DNA from: Psychrobacter immobilis
GTDB taxonomy: Bacteria; Pseudomonadota; Gammaproteobacteria; Pseudomonadales; Moraxellaceae
Assembly (NCBI GenBank): GCA_904846265.1
Contig: CAJHAA010000016.1
Span: 1-64,000, forward strand
DNA length: 64,000 bases
Reading direction: 5' to 3'
Part shown: in pieces, positions 7,991 to 17,533 of the stretch
How the letters are laid out: each line of letters opens with the position of its first letter
Numbering within the stretch: the first letter of the stretch is position 1
Position numbers and translations under genes: made by a program
The notes under the pieces: generated by a model
Databases searched by the model: none
What the model was told of the DNA's origin: nothing
What the model saw: the letters and a program-made list of their open reading frames with translations, nothing else

Positions 7991-10900
7991 GGCGTTTGCT
8001 CCTGCTGTTCAGTCATGGCTGAACGATCATCAGTAGCCGTCGTGGTATCAGTAGGCGGTTGTACTGGTGGACTGTTTTCACTATTGGTATTAGGGACTAC
8101 AGTAGATACGCGGGCGGGCGGCGTGACATTGCTTGTATTTTGCTCGCCAGTCGGTACTGGCTGATTGGTGCCAGAACCCGCATTGAGAGTATCGCCATCA
8201 ACAGCATTATCATTAGAAATTGGCCTTGCTGTACGTGTGACACCAAGGGCAATAACCTCCTCTGGTAGTTTCATGCCGGTAAAGGGATTGGTAGAACGAC
8301 CTTGGCCGGTAGTGGTACCGCTGCCGCTGATGATTCTAAAGCGTACAGAGATAGTGATACCGTCACCAGACCATGCCATCTCAAAGATATCATTGCCAAG
8401 TTCAGTACGGCGTGCACTGTTAATGAGCCTTTCTACCCCAAAGCTGCCTGCTTCTTCAAATACAGTAAAGTCTCTGCCATCATAGTCCTTGGCTCGAATA
8501 CTGGCACCAGGTTGGCTACTTGGATTTGGCCATACAAACGTTGTCCACGCTTGAGTACCCATGCGATAACGCAACTGTTGACCATCGACTACAATGGTAT
8601 ATTCAGTCAAACCGCTGACGGGTAATGGCATAATTTGAAAAGTGGTTTGATTGGCAGCGCCACCAGTATTATTCGCACCAGCAGCACCTGGGCTATTACT
8701 ACCCGTATAATTGGTAAAGTAACGGCCAAAATCAGCGACAAACTGCGGATTAAGACCCAGACCTGCACCATTCCAGATTTTACTGGAGATTTGATCGCCG
8801 CGGCGAATGATAAAGGGCGATAACGTTTCGTTGACGAATCGCGCCACATAGCCATCTTCGCCGAAGAATTGACCGATCTCTGCAGGCGTCGCTTCTAAGT
8901 TTGCATTGGCGGTAAAGGGATACTTACTGCCTAAATTATCGAGGAAAGGCTTATAGACCTGCGCTTTCCAAACTTTATTAATCTCTGCCTTGGTAGGCGT
9001 CAGCAGCATATTAAATGAACGAGTCAGTGGCTCACTCAACAACGGACGAACCAGTTGTTTTATTTCAGAGTTGGCTTGACTTAGGATCTGCTCATCTAAT
9101 ATCTGTAGAGATTTGGTTAACTCTGAGCCTTCGGGGCTGAGGGTTTGTGAGGCAAACAACAAAGCATCAGGGCCGATGTCGTCACTACGAGCGATATTGT
9201 TAAAACGGGTTCTGATATCGCCTAAGCTGACTAAATAGCTGTCTAATAATGACAGATCCTGATTTTCTTCTCTTGGCGTTACTAGCGCATGTATAGAGGA
9301 GAATTCTTGCGCAATCACACCTGAGCTTGCTTGTGCTACAGGCGCGGCGTTATTAGAGCTACCACCATTATTCATCGCAGCTTCTGCTTGCCGCAGCTCA
9401 GCAGGGCTTTGACGCAGGATGGTTTGCTTAAACCAATTGACAAATGAGCGACGAGATTCGCCACCATTGCCAGCTGCTTGATTAGCCGCTTTATTGTCCC
9501 ATTGAGTTTGGCGATCTACTGTCTCAAACAGGGTTTTTAACGGTGACTCTGCGGCATTGGACAGCTGATTTAATAAGACTGCATGATCATCGAAGCCTGT
9601 GCTATCCCGAACATATACTTGAGATAAAAAACGTTTCCATTCACTGATATATTCTTGCTTATAGCGATTGACCAGATATTGTCGTATCTGTTCAGGACTG
9701 CCCGTCAAGGTAAGGTCATCTTGGCTGCTGGTGGCCAACACCCAATCATCGGCGACCACTCTTGTGGTGGCAGCTTTATCAATCTCATCACTGACGAAAG
9801 CCTCCCATGCCTCTTTAGTAAAAGTGCCTGAAATGACATAGCTACCAAGCAGTGCTTCATTAGCATTGTTTTGCGTAATCTGTGCAACCGTGACCGATGG
9901 GAAGCGGGCAGATGCGCGCATTTTAATCTCAGAGTAAACACGCTCACGAGCAGGTTGACCTTTGCTAACCTTGGATAAATTGCTGCGGGTTTTGTCTATC
10001 AGCCCTAAGTCATTTTGGATCAATGGAAAGGCGGGGTCGTCGACATGAGCCAAGGTAAAACTCAAGATACGCTCAGCTTGGCGAATCATCTTGTCACGCG
10101 GCATATCAGCGCGATTGGCTTCGAGCCAGTTGCGCCAAAAACGGGTCATCTGATCACTCAAATGACTGGCCTCTAAATTGTCATGATTGCCAAGCATGAG
10201 ATAAGCTTTGAGCGCGTTATAAGCATCTTCAACGTCTGTGGGGTCTGACTGGATATAAGCATCATTAACGGCAGCATCAGAGGTGTCATCAGTGCTTGAG
10301 TCTTCTGTACGGACTTCTAATTGATCGGCATTGGTATTTACTTCGGTCAAAAACGTTTCGATATTTTGTTTGGTTGGCGCTAAGACGATAATGCTGATGC
10401 CGTTATAATATTCTGCTAGCAATTTTTGCTTAAGCTTATCGCCTTGATAGAGGCCAAATCTCAAAGACAGCGGCTTGTCGTCTTCATAGCCTTCAAGCTG
10501 CTCGATTCGACTTTGTAGAATATTGAGCGACTCAAGCTGCGATTGTAAATCACCGTTAGAATTTTTTTGTAGCGCTGCGACTTGCTGTAAGTCAGCCACG
10601 ACACGCTCAGTGAGCTGTTTATTATTGGCATAAGACCATGTCCACAGACCGACAGCCGCACACAAAGTCACGACAGCAGCTAGCGTCGCAAGCGCACGAT
10701 GACTGCGCTTGTGTCGGTTTTTATGCTGCTTGACCAAATGCTTGTCTTTTAAAATGACTTTAGAAAATAGATCTTGTAAAAAATAAGGCTTGTCTGCGGC
10801 TTCTTGCTGCGCATTGAGCGGTATCGCAGGTGGGTGCAAATCGTAATTTTGTACCATTTGTAACGTCATTTGGCTGCTAACTTGCCCGTCCTGCAAGGCG

Positions 10901-12027
10901 CTGGTAAAGTAAAAGCCACGCAATATGGGCTTAAATTGGAAAGGGTTGTCCTCAAACAAAGCATGCATCAGTGTCCGTATCATGGGACGTAATGACTGAA
11001 ACTCCATTGGGAAAGTCATTAGACTGGGAGATACCGTGCGCTGATGACGCAAGGATAGCTTAGTGGTGCTCAAATCTTTTAGACCATTGACCAAGACGCC
11101 AAAATGCTCTTCGAATACGTCAGTGATATTGATGTTTTCTGGGTCTTCAGGGTAGGGGATGGTCGCGCCCCATACTTGGCTGCGCTCTTCTTGCTCATAG
11201 TCATTAAAGAAGTCACGGAAGCCTGAAATCAAATCCATTTTAGTAAAGACCACATAGACAGGCGCATAAACTTCTAACTGTTCAGTTAAGTCTTGCACAC
11301 GGCTGCGCAGATTCTTGGCCAAATCCAAGGCATAGTTTGGATCGTTTTTGGTGAGTTCGGCGATACTGACCGCGATGATGATGCCATTGATCGGTGCTTT
11401 AGGTCGATTCTTTTTGAGTAGGCTTAAAAATGACAACCATTCTGAGCGATCTTCTTCATAAACGGAGTAACGTCCAGCGGTGTCGAGCAAAATACCTTCA
11501 GTCGAAAAAAACCAATCGCAGTTACGTGTACCGCCGACGCCTTTAACGGATAGCTTGTTACCTTGCTCCATAAAGGGGAATTTTAAGCCAGAGTGTAGCA
11601 CTGCAGAGCTTTTGCCTGCGGCTGGATTACCAATGACCATATACCACGGCAGCTCATATAACGCCGCTTTGCCTGTTTGATCGCCTATCTTAGACTTGCG
11701 AATGGTTTTAATGGCATCTTGCATTTGCTGACGTAGCGCCTGCACTTCTTGAGCGTTTTCATCTTTGGCCACATGAGGGCTATCGTCACCTTGGCTCTCG
11801 TTGCCATTATCCTCCACTAAGTTTGCCAGCTCATCTGAGGCAAGCTTACGTTTTTTCCACAGGTAATAGCCAAGCGCCCCCAGCACCGTACATGTGATTA
11901 GAACGCCAATGATTATGACAAAGGTTTTAATAGTCACATAATCATAAAGTAAGACTAGGGCGACTATGAGCCCCAGCGCCAATAATACTCTTGGGTTATA
12001 GATAAGATGAAAAAACCTTGAAAACAT
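7987..12027 (-). CDS. tssM: T6SS membrane complex protein TssM (IcmF)
   Basis: The product has 1346 residues and spans the inner membrane. Two membrane helices lie at about 14-30 and 34-57 and a third at about 450-470. Between them is the cytoplasmic GTPase-like domain with Walker A GNPAAGKSS at about 133-141. The IcmF-related and C-terminal domains lie in the periplasm; the last 100 or so residues are a Thr/Pro/Gln-rich low-complexity tail. With TssL and TssJ it forms the channel through which the tube is fired. AGGTAG precedes the ATG. A 66-base gap separates it from the unknown membrane-protein gene upstream. Length and domain order are normal for the family. Confidence 0.95.
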   Translation of the reverse strand: MFSRFFHLIYNPRVLLALGLIVALVLLYDYVTIKTFVIIIGVLITCTVLGALGYYLWKKRKLASDELANLVEDNGNESQGDDSPHVAKDENAQEVQALRQQMQDAIKTIRKSKIGDQTGKAALYELPWYMVIGNPAAGKSSAVLHSGLKFPFMEQGNKLSVKGVGGTRNCDWFFSTEGILLDTAGRYSVYEEDRSEWLSFLSLLKKNRPKAPINGIIIAVSIAELTKNDPNYALDLAKNLRSRVQDLTEQLEVYAPVYVVFTKMDLISGFRDFFNDYEQEERSQVWGATIPYPEDPENINITDVFEEHFGVLVNGLKDLSTTKLSLRHQRTVSPSLMTFPMEFQSLRPMIRTLMHALFEDNPFQFKPILRGFYFTSALQDGQVSSQMTLQMVQNYDLHPPAIPLNAQQEAADKPYFLQDLFSKVILKDKHLVKQHKNRHKRSHRALATLAAVVTLCAAVGLWTWSYANNKQLTERVVADLQQVAALQKNSNGDLQSQLESLNILQSRIEQLEGYEDDKPLSLRFGLYQGDKLKQKLLAEYYNGISIIVLAPTKQNIETFLTEVNTNADQLEVRTEDSSTDDTSDAAVNDAYIQSDPTDVEDAYNALKAYLMLGNHDNLEASHLSDQMTRFWRNWLEANRADMPRDKMIRQAERILSFTLAHVDDPAFPLIQNDLGLIDKTRSNLSKVSKGQPARERVYSEIKMRASARFPSVTVAQITQNNANEALLGSYVISGTFTKEAWEAFVSDEIDKAATTRVVADDWVLATSSQDDLTLTGSPEQIRQYLVNRYKQEYISEWKRFLSQVYVRDSTGFDDHAVLLNQLSNAAESPLKTLFETVDRQTQWDNKAANQAAGNGGESRRSFVNWFKQTILRQSPAELRQAEAAMNNGGSSNNAAPVAQASSGVIAQEFSSIHALVTPREENQDLSLLDSYLVSLGDIRTRFNNIARSDDIGPDALLFASQTLSPEGSELTKSLQILDEQILSQANSEIKQLVRPLLSEPLTRSFNMLLTPTKAEINKVWKAQVYKPFLDNLGSKYPFTANANLEATPAEIGQFFGEDGYVARFVNETLSPFIIRRGDQISSKIWNGAGLGLNPQFVADFGRYFTNYTGSNSPGAAGANNTGGAANQTTFQIMPLPVSGLTEYTIVVDGQQLRYRMGTQAWTTFVWPNPSSQPGASIRAKDYDGRDFTVFEEAGSFGVERLINSARRTELGNDIFEMAWSGDGITISVRFRIISGSGTTTGQGRSTNPFTGMKLPEEVIALGVTRTARPISNDNAVDGDTLNAGSGTNQPVPTGEQNTSNVTPPARVSTVVPNTNSENSPPVQPPTDTTTATDDRSAMTEQQEQTP

Positions 12028-12093
12028 GCGTGCTACCTAGTATGAACTTAAGATAATAAAACGAGTATTTACCACGACAAAACACCATTAAAA

Positions 12094-13878
12094 CTACGAC
12101 TCAGATGTTTGAGAAGAGTCTAGCAACCAAAGCATATTGCAGTGCTTATGTTGAGTAATTAAAAACGATCTGTCTGACTCTTGTTGGTCTTCTTTGGCTA
12201 AGTCAATGAATAGTGATAGGCTGATGAATGGCTTCAACCAATTATTCAATGGCATATAATGCCCTAAATGATGCTCATTTACTAGAGCGCCTTGTGCTAT
12301 AAATGCTTCAAGAAAGCTCATATACGTTGATAAGTCATAAGGCTGATTTAATGGATTAATGTCAGACATGGCGGTAATGGATATGTCTGTTATAGAAACA
12401 TTAGTCTTGTTTTTTTCTTTGCTGTTGATGTCAGACGATTTTTTTTCGGGCTTTACTATCTGTTTATCGGTGGTTTTTAGCGTGGTCGTATCGGTCGGCG
12501 ACAGTGAAAGCATATTGTCTATTAATAGGTTTTTGATAGTCGTTAAATGATTCAAATAGCGACGTTTATCACTCAAAAGCTCAGTGCGATGAGCTGTAGC
12601 TATCTCCGTTAATAAAATACGGGTACTAGCGTCAATATTGAGTAGCTCTTGAGCCGCTTGATTCGAGAATAGCAACAGCACACCCGCCTCAGTAGGAATG
12701 ACATTGGTCATTTGCTCAGCATACAAATGAGTGTCTAACCATTCTTCACTTATCTGTGAATCTGCAATGAGAATTAAGTAAAGATCCGGCGCAGTTGATT
12801 TAGATAAAGGCAGCAGATGTCTATTGATGAATTCTGTAGGTGTGGCAATGGCGGTATTGTTAGCGCCATTATTTGCTACGGTGTTTGCGACGTCAGTGCT
12901 GTCAGTTATGATGGTCGTAATAGCAAGCCGTGTATCAGGAATACCGTAAGTTGCTAACTGTTCTTTTATGGTCGCGATCAAAAATGCTGAATCGGCGCTG
13001 GCAGGTAAGCATAAATAGATAGGAAGATTGGTTAAATGACCAGCAGAGGCTGCTGTCATTTTGTCATCACTGTTCTCTTTACGGCTGTTATTTTCACTAC
13101 TTACTTCGTTGGCACTCACCAAATAATGTTGCTGCCATTCGGGATGAATATGAATGGCTGCGTTGGACTGAGTCGTATCTTGTTGGTGATGTTGGTAAAA
13201 GTGTTCGGCAAGGCTAGACAGCATCTCCTCGCTCAAGACTAGCTGCTCATAAATTAATGCCTGTAAACGCAAGGTAGTATCATTTAACGCAGCTTTACGT
13301 TCAGTAAATCTCTCATCATCGAGATGGCTGTCTAAACTGCTGTCTAAATCACTGTTCGAATCTAAATAATGGTCTGAATAGCTGTCGTCAAACTCTGAAT
13401 CTGCTGAGTAGGCATCAGACAGACTAGGATATGGTAGGGCGGCGGCATCAAAGAGTCTTGCAATCGGTTTGACCAACATTGGCATACCATCAATATCTGT
13501 CAAATCCTCGCTCAATACGGTTAGGTCTGCATCATTGTCCACCACCTCAGACCAACAGTCTCCTTCTGGTAGGCAGACACGGCTATAGATGAATAACTGA
13601 TAAGTATTGGGCGGCTTAATAGCGTCTGTTTTATCTGTTGTTCCATCAAGTATCTTTGGTGAATCGGTTGTTTGTTTATCCAGTTTTTTTTGCCACCATG
13701 AGAGCGCCATGATAGAGCCAAGAAACAATAAAGGGGTGGTAACAAACCATAGTAATAAACCAGATGAGGTCAGCTGTCGCGCATTGTCTTTAAAGTACAT
13801 CCAGACCAAAATGAGATACAACACCAAAAGCATGACTAAAACAGATCGGCCGTATGACAGTATTTTTTTTGCGCCCAC
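12094..13878 (-). CDS. Unrecognised two-helix membrane protein, first gene of the tssM operon
   Basis: I do not recognise the family of this 594-residue protein. Visible are two membrane helices near the N-terminus (about 10-29 and 38-61), then a cytoplasmic or periplasmic body with a strikingly Ser/Asp-rich acidic stretch at about 155-193 (SADSEFDDSYSDHYLDSNSD and beyond). A central region has alternating strands and helices (YLCLPASADSAFLIATIKEQ; DLYLILIADSQISEEWL). The C-terminus ends WLKPFISLSLFIDLAKE. The start is GTG at 13878 with GGGAG nine bases before. It heads the leftward operon with tssM-tagF-tagN, so a role in the T6SS membrane complex is likely (inference). Acinetobacter loci carry unnamed membrane proteins in similar places, but I cannot confirm homology. 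Confidence 0.6.
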   Translation of the reverse strand: MGAKKILSYGRSVLVMLLVLYLILVWMYFKDNARQLTSSGLLLWFVTTPLLFLGSIMALSWWQKKLDKQTTDSPKILDGTTDKTDAIKPPNTYQLFIYSRVCLPEGDCWSEVVDNDADLTVLSEDLTDIDGMPMLVKPIARLFDAAALPYPSLSDAYSADSEFDDSYSDHYLDSNSDLDSSLDSHLDDERFTERKAALNDTTLRLQALIYEQLVLSEEMLSSLAEHFYQHHQQDTTQSNAAIHIHPEWQQHYLVSANEVSSENNSRKENSDDKMTAASAGHLTNLPIYLCLPASADSAFLIATIKEQLATYGIPDTRLAITTIITDSTDVANTVANNGANNTAIATPTEFINRHLLPLSKSTAPDLYLILIADSQISEEWLDTHLYAEQMTNVIPTEAGVLLLFSNQAAQELLNIDASTRILLTEIATAHRTELLSDKRRYLNHLTTIKNLLIDNMLSLSPTDTTTLKTTDKQIVKPEKKSSDINSKEKNKTNVSITDISITAMSDINPLNQPYDLSTYMSFLEAFIAQGALVNEHHLGHYMPLNNWLKPFISLSLFIDLAKEDQQESDRSFLITQHKHCNMLWLLDSSQTSES

Positions 13879-14295
13879 TTATTTAAACTCCCTATTTGTT
13901 GGGTTGTTATTATGATTATTACCATGTAGACAAGCTTTTCGATCCAAATTTTATGATATCTATAAGCTTATTTTTACTATATTAGTTAACTTTATTTGTC
14001 TTTTTTATGATTCGATTGTAATGATAGGAATCGCTTTGAAAACGTTGTTAAACTATAAAATCGATAACCAGTAAGCCTTCTAAGCATTATTAAGTAAATT
14101 TTTATAATGAAATGGTATTTTTAAGCTGTCTATAGATAAGCTAATGGATAGCAATAAATAAAAATTAGTGTAATTAAGTTAGCTTTATTTTAAAAGGGGA
14201 TGATTTGTCTATATAATACTGACGAAATCGTAATTATCAACGCCTGTTTATTGTTATTTTGTTTTTATCGTCTCAACTGTCGCTGACTCTTGCCT
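13879..14295. promoter_or_regulatory. Divergent T6SS promoter region, very AT-rich
   Basis: This gap of 417 bases separates the two T6SS operons, which face away from each other. It is clearly richer in A/T than the flanking genes and has no open frame of note. A TATAAT lies at 14212-14217 with AT-rich but non-consensus sequence about 17 bases upstream, so it could be the -10 of the tagX operon. No -35 box is convincing, which hints at an activator or H-NS-type control (inference). No matching sigma-54 -24/-12 site was seen. Confidence 0.45.
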
Positions 14296-15345
14296 ATGAT
14301 TTACTTGACTGTATCGGTCTTTACATTGCTCTCTATCCTCATGATGGTCATGCTTTTTGATCGGCAGCTATGTGGACGACTATTAGATAAGGTAATGGTA
14401 TTTTTTCATCGATTGCCTAGCCTAAAATTCAAGCGTCCATCAATAAAGACACCAAAGAAGGCATTTCATTATCGTATCAAGCAGTTTATTCGTTTTATTT
14501 CAGATATAGATGTTTCTCGTATTCCAGTGATATCGGCATTGTCTTTTTTGATTGTCATGGCAACGGTTGGATTGTGTTATGCCCTGATTACCAATCATTC
14601 TCTGGAGGTTTATCATGCCAACGATACCGTGGCTAGCACGACAAATCTGCAAATCAGTCAACTACTCATAGGAGAGCGTCTGCGTCCGCCGTCGCCTCCG
14701 CCAGAGGAGCTGTTTGCTGAACTAGAAGCTGAGATTGCAAGCTACCAAGCTGACAAGACAGAGGAAGGCTATTGGCCGGATAATCAGACAAATATACCTC
14801 AGACTGATAGACCGCTCATGCTCCCTGAGCCTGATTTGTCTGACTTAAACACGCAAGATCATAGCACTGGCTATTCAGGTGACATGTTGGCTACACATCT
14901 AAACAACGGTCATATCAATATTAAGAATGCTGACCGTAATTGGCAAAAAATGAACTCAGATTTTGTTCAACGGCTGTTGACTGTGTATAAAGTAATGAGT
15001 GACCAATATGGCTATGACATGGTGCTGTTAGAAGGCTATCGTAGCCCTGCAAGGCAAGCAAGACTATTGAAAAAAGGCACTCATGTAACGAAGGCAGGAT
15101 CATACAAGAGCTATCATCAGTTTGGTTTGGCGGGCGATAGCGCCTTTATCAGAAATGGTAAAATTGTCATAAGCGAAAAGGATCCTTGGGCAATGCGAGG
15201 CTATAAATTATATGGTAAAGTAGCCAAATCTGCCGGACTTGTGTGGGGTGGTGATTGGCGTATGATGGATCTTGGGCATGTCGAGCTGCGCAAAAAAGGC
15301 GTGCTCGGTCGCCCAGAAATGGCTGAGATTTTGACCAGTCAATAA
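14296..15345 (+). CDS. tagX: TagX, T6SS-associated peptidoglycan peptidase (M15/VanY type)
   Basis: The product has 349 residues from the ATG; a TTG two codons earlier is possible. Membrane helices lie near residues 1-22 and 73-95, and a Pro/Glu-rich linker (RPPSPPPEELFAELEAEI) follows. The C-terminal zinc peptidase domain (about 210-345) has YGYDMVLLEGYRSPARQARL, SYHQFGLAGD (His 274, Asp 281) and LGHVEL (His 328, Glu 330), the M15 metal and catalytic set. In Acinetobacter TagX cuts peptidoglycan (L,D-endopeptidase) and is needed for T6SS assembly, probably by opening the wall for the apparatus (family knowledge). It heads the rightward operon with tssJ-like, tssK and tssL. The enzyme looks complete. 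Confidence 0.88.
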   Translation: MIYLTVSVFTLLSILMMVMLFDRQLCGRLLDKVMVFFHRLPSLKFKRPSIKTPKKAFHYRIKQFIRFISDIDVSRIPVISALSFLIVMATVGLCYALITNHSLEVYHANDTVASTTNLQISQLLIGERLRPPSPPPEELFAELEAEIASYQADKTEEGYWPDNQTNIPQTDRPLMLPEPDLSDLNTQDHSTGYSGDMLATHLNNGHINIKNADRNWQKMNSDFVQRLLTVYKVMSDQYGYDMVLLEGYRSPARQARLLKKGTHVTKAGSYKSYHQFGLAGDSAFIRNGKIVISEKDPWAMRGYKLYGKVAKSAGLVWGGDWRMMDLGHVELRKKGVLGRPEMAEILTSQ

Positions 15346-15376
15346 TGATAATAATGAGCTAAGGTAAACTGAAAGT

Positions 15377-16063
15377 ATGAATAAATGTATGACATTGCCA
15401 GTATCATTAATCACCGCCACTTGCTTGTTAAGTGGTGCGATCGCCGGATGCAGCACTGATAAATTGAGCAAGTCAAATGACAAGGTATCAGCATTGGCAG
15501 GCGAGACTCCTACTATAGATGCCATGAGCCCTATCGTTGATAATGGCAAAAATAGTGCCGATTTGCAAAGTTTAAAAGCACAGCTAGAGCTGCAGCAACA
15601 GCAGCTAGCGACCATGAGTGCTGAGCAGCAAGCATTACATGAAAAACTGAAGCGTCAGCAGATTACCCTAAATATCAAACCCACCACTAATGCCAATGCA
15701 GGGCGTACCAAAGTAGGCACAGCAAGTACTGCCTATATCGCATTTTTGGAGGAGGAGAGTCAGTTTACGGATATTGAAGCGCTGGCTGCCAAAGAGATCA
15801 GTATTATTCCAAATCGTGAGAGCAGTCTGACCGTGAACATTCCACAAGACGCGCGCTTTATCGCTATTAAAGTGGGGCTGAGATATACCAAAAAGCGCTC
15901 ACAGTTTCTTATCCCACTTGCCAGTCTCAATTTTGATACGCCACTGGCGATCAATATTGGTGGATGCGATGTCAGCATTACTGAAGGTGTTGACCCAGCA
16001 CTGGCACCTACATTTACCACCAAACTTAAATATTATCAGCAGCCACTAGTCAGCTGTTCTTAG
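15377..16063 (+). CDS. tssJ: TssJ-like T6SS outer-membrane lipoprotein with coiled-coil spacer
   Basis: The product has 228 residues. The signal peptide ends in lipobox IAGC (Cys 25). Residues about 55-92 form a Gln/Leu-rich coiled coil (LQSLKAQLELQQQQLATMSA). The C-terminal 120 residues contain ISIIPNRESSLTVNIPQDAR-FIAIKVGLRY, which resembles the beta-sandwich of TssJ (LxPGxxxxLxVxVPxxARYLGVVAxYRD). It lies 10 bases before tssK and 31 after tagX, where a tssJ would be expected. TssJ anchors TssM to the outer membrane. The match is distant and the coiled-coil spacer is not normal for TssJ, so a different lipoprotein cannot be excluded. Confidence 0.6.
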   Translation: MNKCMTLPVSLITATCLLSGAIAGCSTDKLSKSNDKVSALAGETPTIDAMSPIVDNGKNSADLQSLKAQLELQQQQLATMSAEQQALHEKLKRQQITLNIKPTTNANAGRTKVGTASTAYIAFLEEESQFTDIEALAAKEISIIPNRESSLTVNIPQDARFIAIKVGLRYTKKRSQFLIPLASLNFDTPLAINIGGCDVSITEGVDPALAPTFTTKLKYYQQPLVSCS

Positions 16064-16072
16064 GAGATTGTC

Positions 16073-17419
16073 TTGAGTAAACACAGGGTATTATGGGGAG
16101 AAGGGTTGTTTTTGCGACCCCAACATTTTCAGATTCAAGACACTTATCATGACTCGCAACGAGCTTTGAGTATGATGCTGGTGCATCCTTATGCTTATGG
16201 CGTATCTGATGTTCAGATTGATAAGCAACTTTTGGAAAGCAATTTACTAAGCTTTCAAAGTATTTATGCGGTATTGCCAGATGGTACGATATATCATGCG
16301 CCTCGTACCGACACCTTACCGAAAGCCATTACCTTAGATACCCAAGACAATGGCGATGAAGTTTTCGTATTTTTGAGTTTAGAGATTGTCCATAGTGGCG
16401 GCAGCAATATACAGACGGATCGTAGTGACAACCCAACACGCTATGTAAGGGGCGCTATTGAGGCACAAGATCTATATAGCCAAGCGGCTGAAGCAGTCAT
16501 TGACGTGATTAAACTGTCGCCAAGTTTGCAATTAAGCCATTCTGCGCAAGCGCCTAGCCAAGATACCGTGTCCTTATTGGTAGCCAAGCTCGTGCGTACC
16601 ACTCAAGGCATCTATCAAGTCGATGATGATTATATCGTCCCAAGTGTGCATATTACGAGTAACCCTGCGCTTATTGGTCACGTATATCGTTTGATGACGA
16701 TGATTAATACCAAGTCCACGTCACTGTATGACCATCATCGTCAGTCTAACAATGACTTACTGGAGTTTCGATCCTCAGATATTGCCTCTTTTTGGCTATT
16801 GCATACGCTAAATACCGCATACTCTCAGCTCAGTCATCTATATAATAATGCCAAACTACATCCAGAACGCCTTTATGAAGCATTATTAAATGTCGCCAGC
16901 CAATTGGCTACTTTTAGCTCATTATATAAGGTGGGCGACTTACCTTCTTATCATCACGATAATGCCAATGACTCATTTGTCAGTATCATTTTAATCATTC
17001 GTGAGCTACTCAATACCGTCATTGCCAGTAACTTTATTTCGATTCCATTACGTCAGAATAAGCCATCTTATTATACAGGCGAGCTAAGTAGTGACAAGAT
17101 CACGCGTGGCTCACAGCTGTATCTGTCTGTTAGCTCATCATTACCGATGCACGAGCTCATCGACATCGTACCACGCCGATTTAAAATTGCGACGCCTGAC
17201 TCAGTAGAGAAACGTGTGTTGTCAGCGCTGCCAGGCTCTTCTATTTCACATGTCAGCCAAGTACCCAGTGCGATACCAGTGAGACCAGGCTTTAGCTACT
17301 TCACCATCGAACCGGTAGGCGAGCTATATGACGAAATGCTCAAATCTGAATCTATCTGTATTTATGTGCCAAATGGCTTTGATGATTTAAAAATAGAGCT
17401 GATGGCTATCGTACAGTAG
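16073..17419 (+). CDS. tssK: T6SS baseplate protein TssK
   Basis: The product has 448 residues. The start SKHRVLWGEGLFLRPQHFQI followed by QD is the hallmark N-terminus of TssK. The shoulder, neck and C-terminal head domains follow in normal length, ending YFTIEPVGELYDEMLKSESI. TssK is the cytoplasmic trimer that links the baseplate to TssL/TssM. The start is TTG at 16073 with TTAGGAG eight bases before; no ATG fits the conserved N-terminus. The gene lies 10 bases after the lipoprotein gene. Confidence 0.95.
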   Translation: MSKHRVLWGEGLFLRPQHFQIQDTYHDSQRALSMMLVHPYAYGVSDVQIDKQLLESNLLSFQSIYAVLPDGTIYHAPRTDTLPKAITLDTQDNGDEVFVFLSLEIVHSGGSNIQTDRSDNPTRYVRGAIEAQDLYSQAAEAVIDVIKLSPSLQLSHSAQAPSQDTVSLLVAKLVRTTQGIYQVDDDYIVPSVHITSNPALIGHVYRLMTMINTKSTSLYDHHRQSNNDLLEFRSSDIASFWLLHTLNTAYSQLSHLYNNAKLHPERLYEALLNVASQLATFSSLYKVGDLPSYHHDNANDSFVSIILIIRELLNTVIASNFISIPLRQNKPSYYTGELSSDKITRGSQLYLSVSSSLPMHELIDIVPRRFKIATPDSVEKRVLSALPGSSISHVSQVPSAIPVRPGFSYFTIEPVGELYDEMLKSESICIYVPNGFDDLKIELMAIVQ

Positions 17420-17468
17420 TTCTTTTTGTCTCTAGAGGTGCTGAGGTTGCAAGATGAGTATGCACTAG

Positions 17469-17495
17469 GGTGCGCTCTCATTTTGAGGACACGCC
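17469..17495. repeat. Possible minimal inverted-repeat element in the tssK-tssL gap
   Basis: The 27 bases between CTAG (17465-17468) and CTCA consist of two imperfect inverted arms, GGTGCGCTCTCA and TGAGGACACGCC, with three bases between. The right arm equals the end of the MITE-like repeat found at 33470-33636 and 63350-63517. This looks like a copy shrunk to its two ends. The arms match at 8 of 12 positions only, so the call is tentative. Confidence 0.4.
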
Positions 17496-17533
17496 CTCAA
17501 TAGTATTTGAAATAATAAGTATTAGGAATAATC

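Noticed and set aside
8165..8625. Long plus-strand open frames opposite tssM
   Set aside because: They mirror the codon pattern of tssM on the other strand, have no ribosome site and no recognisable protein.
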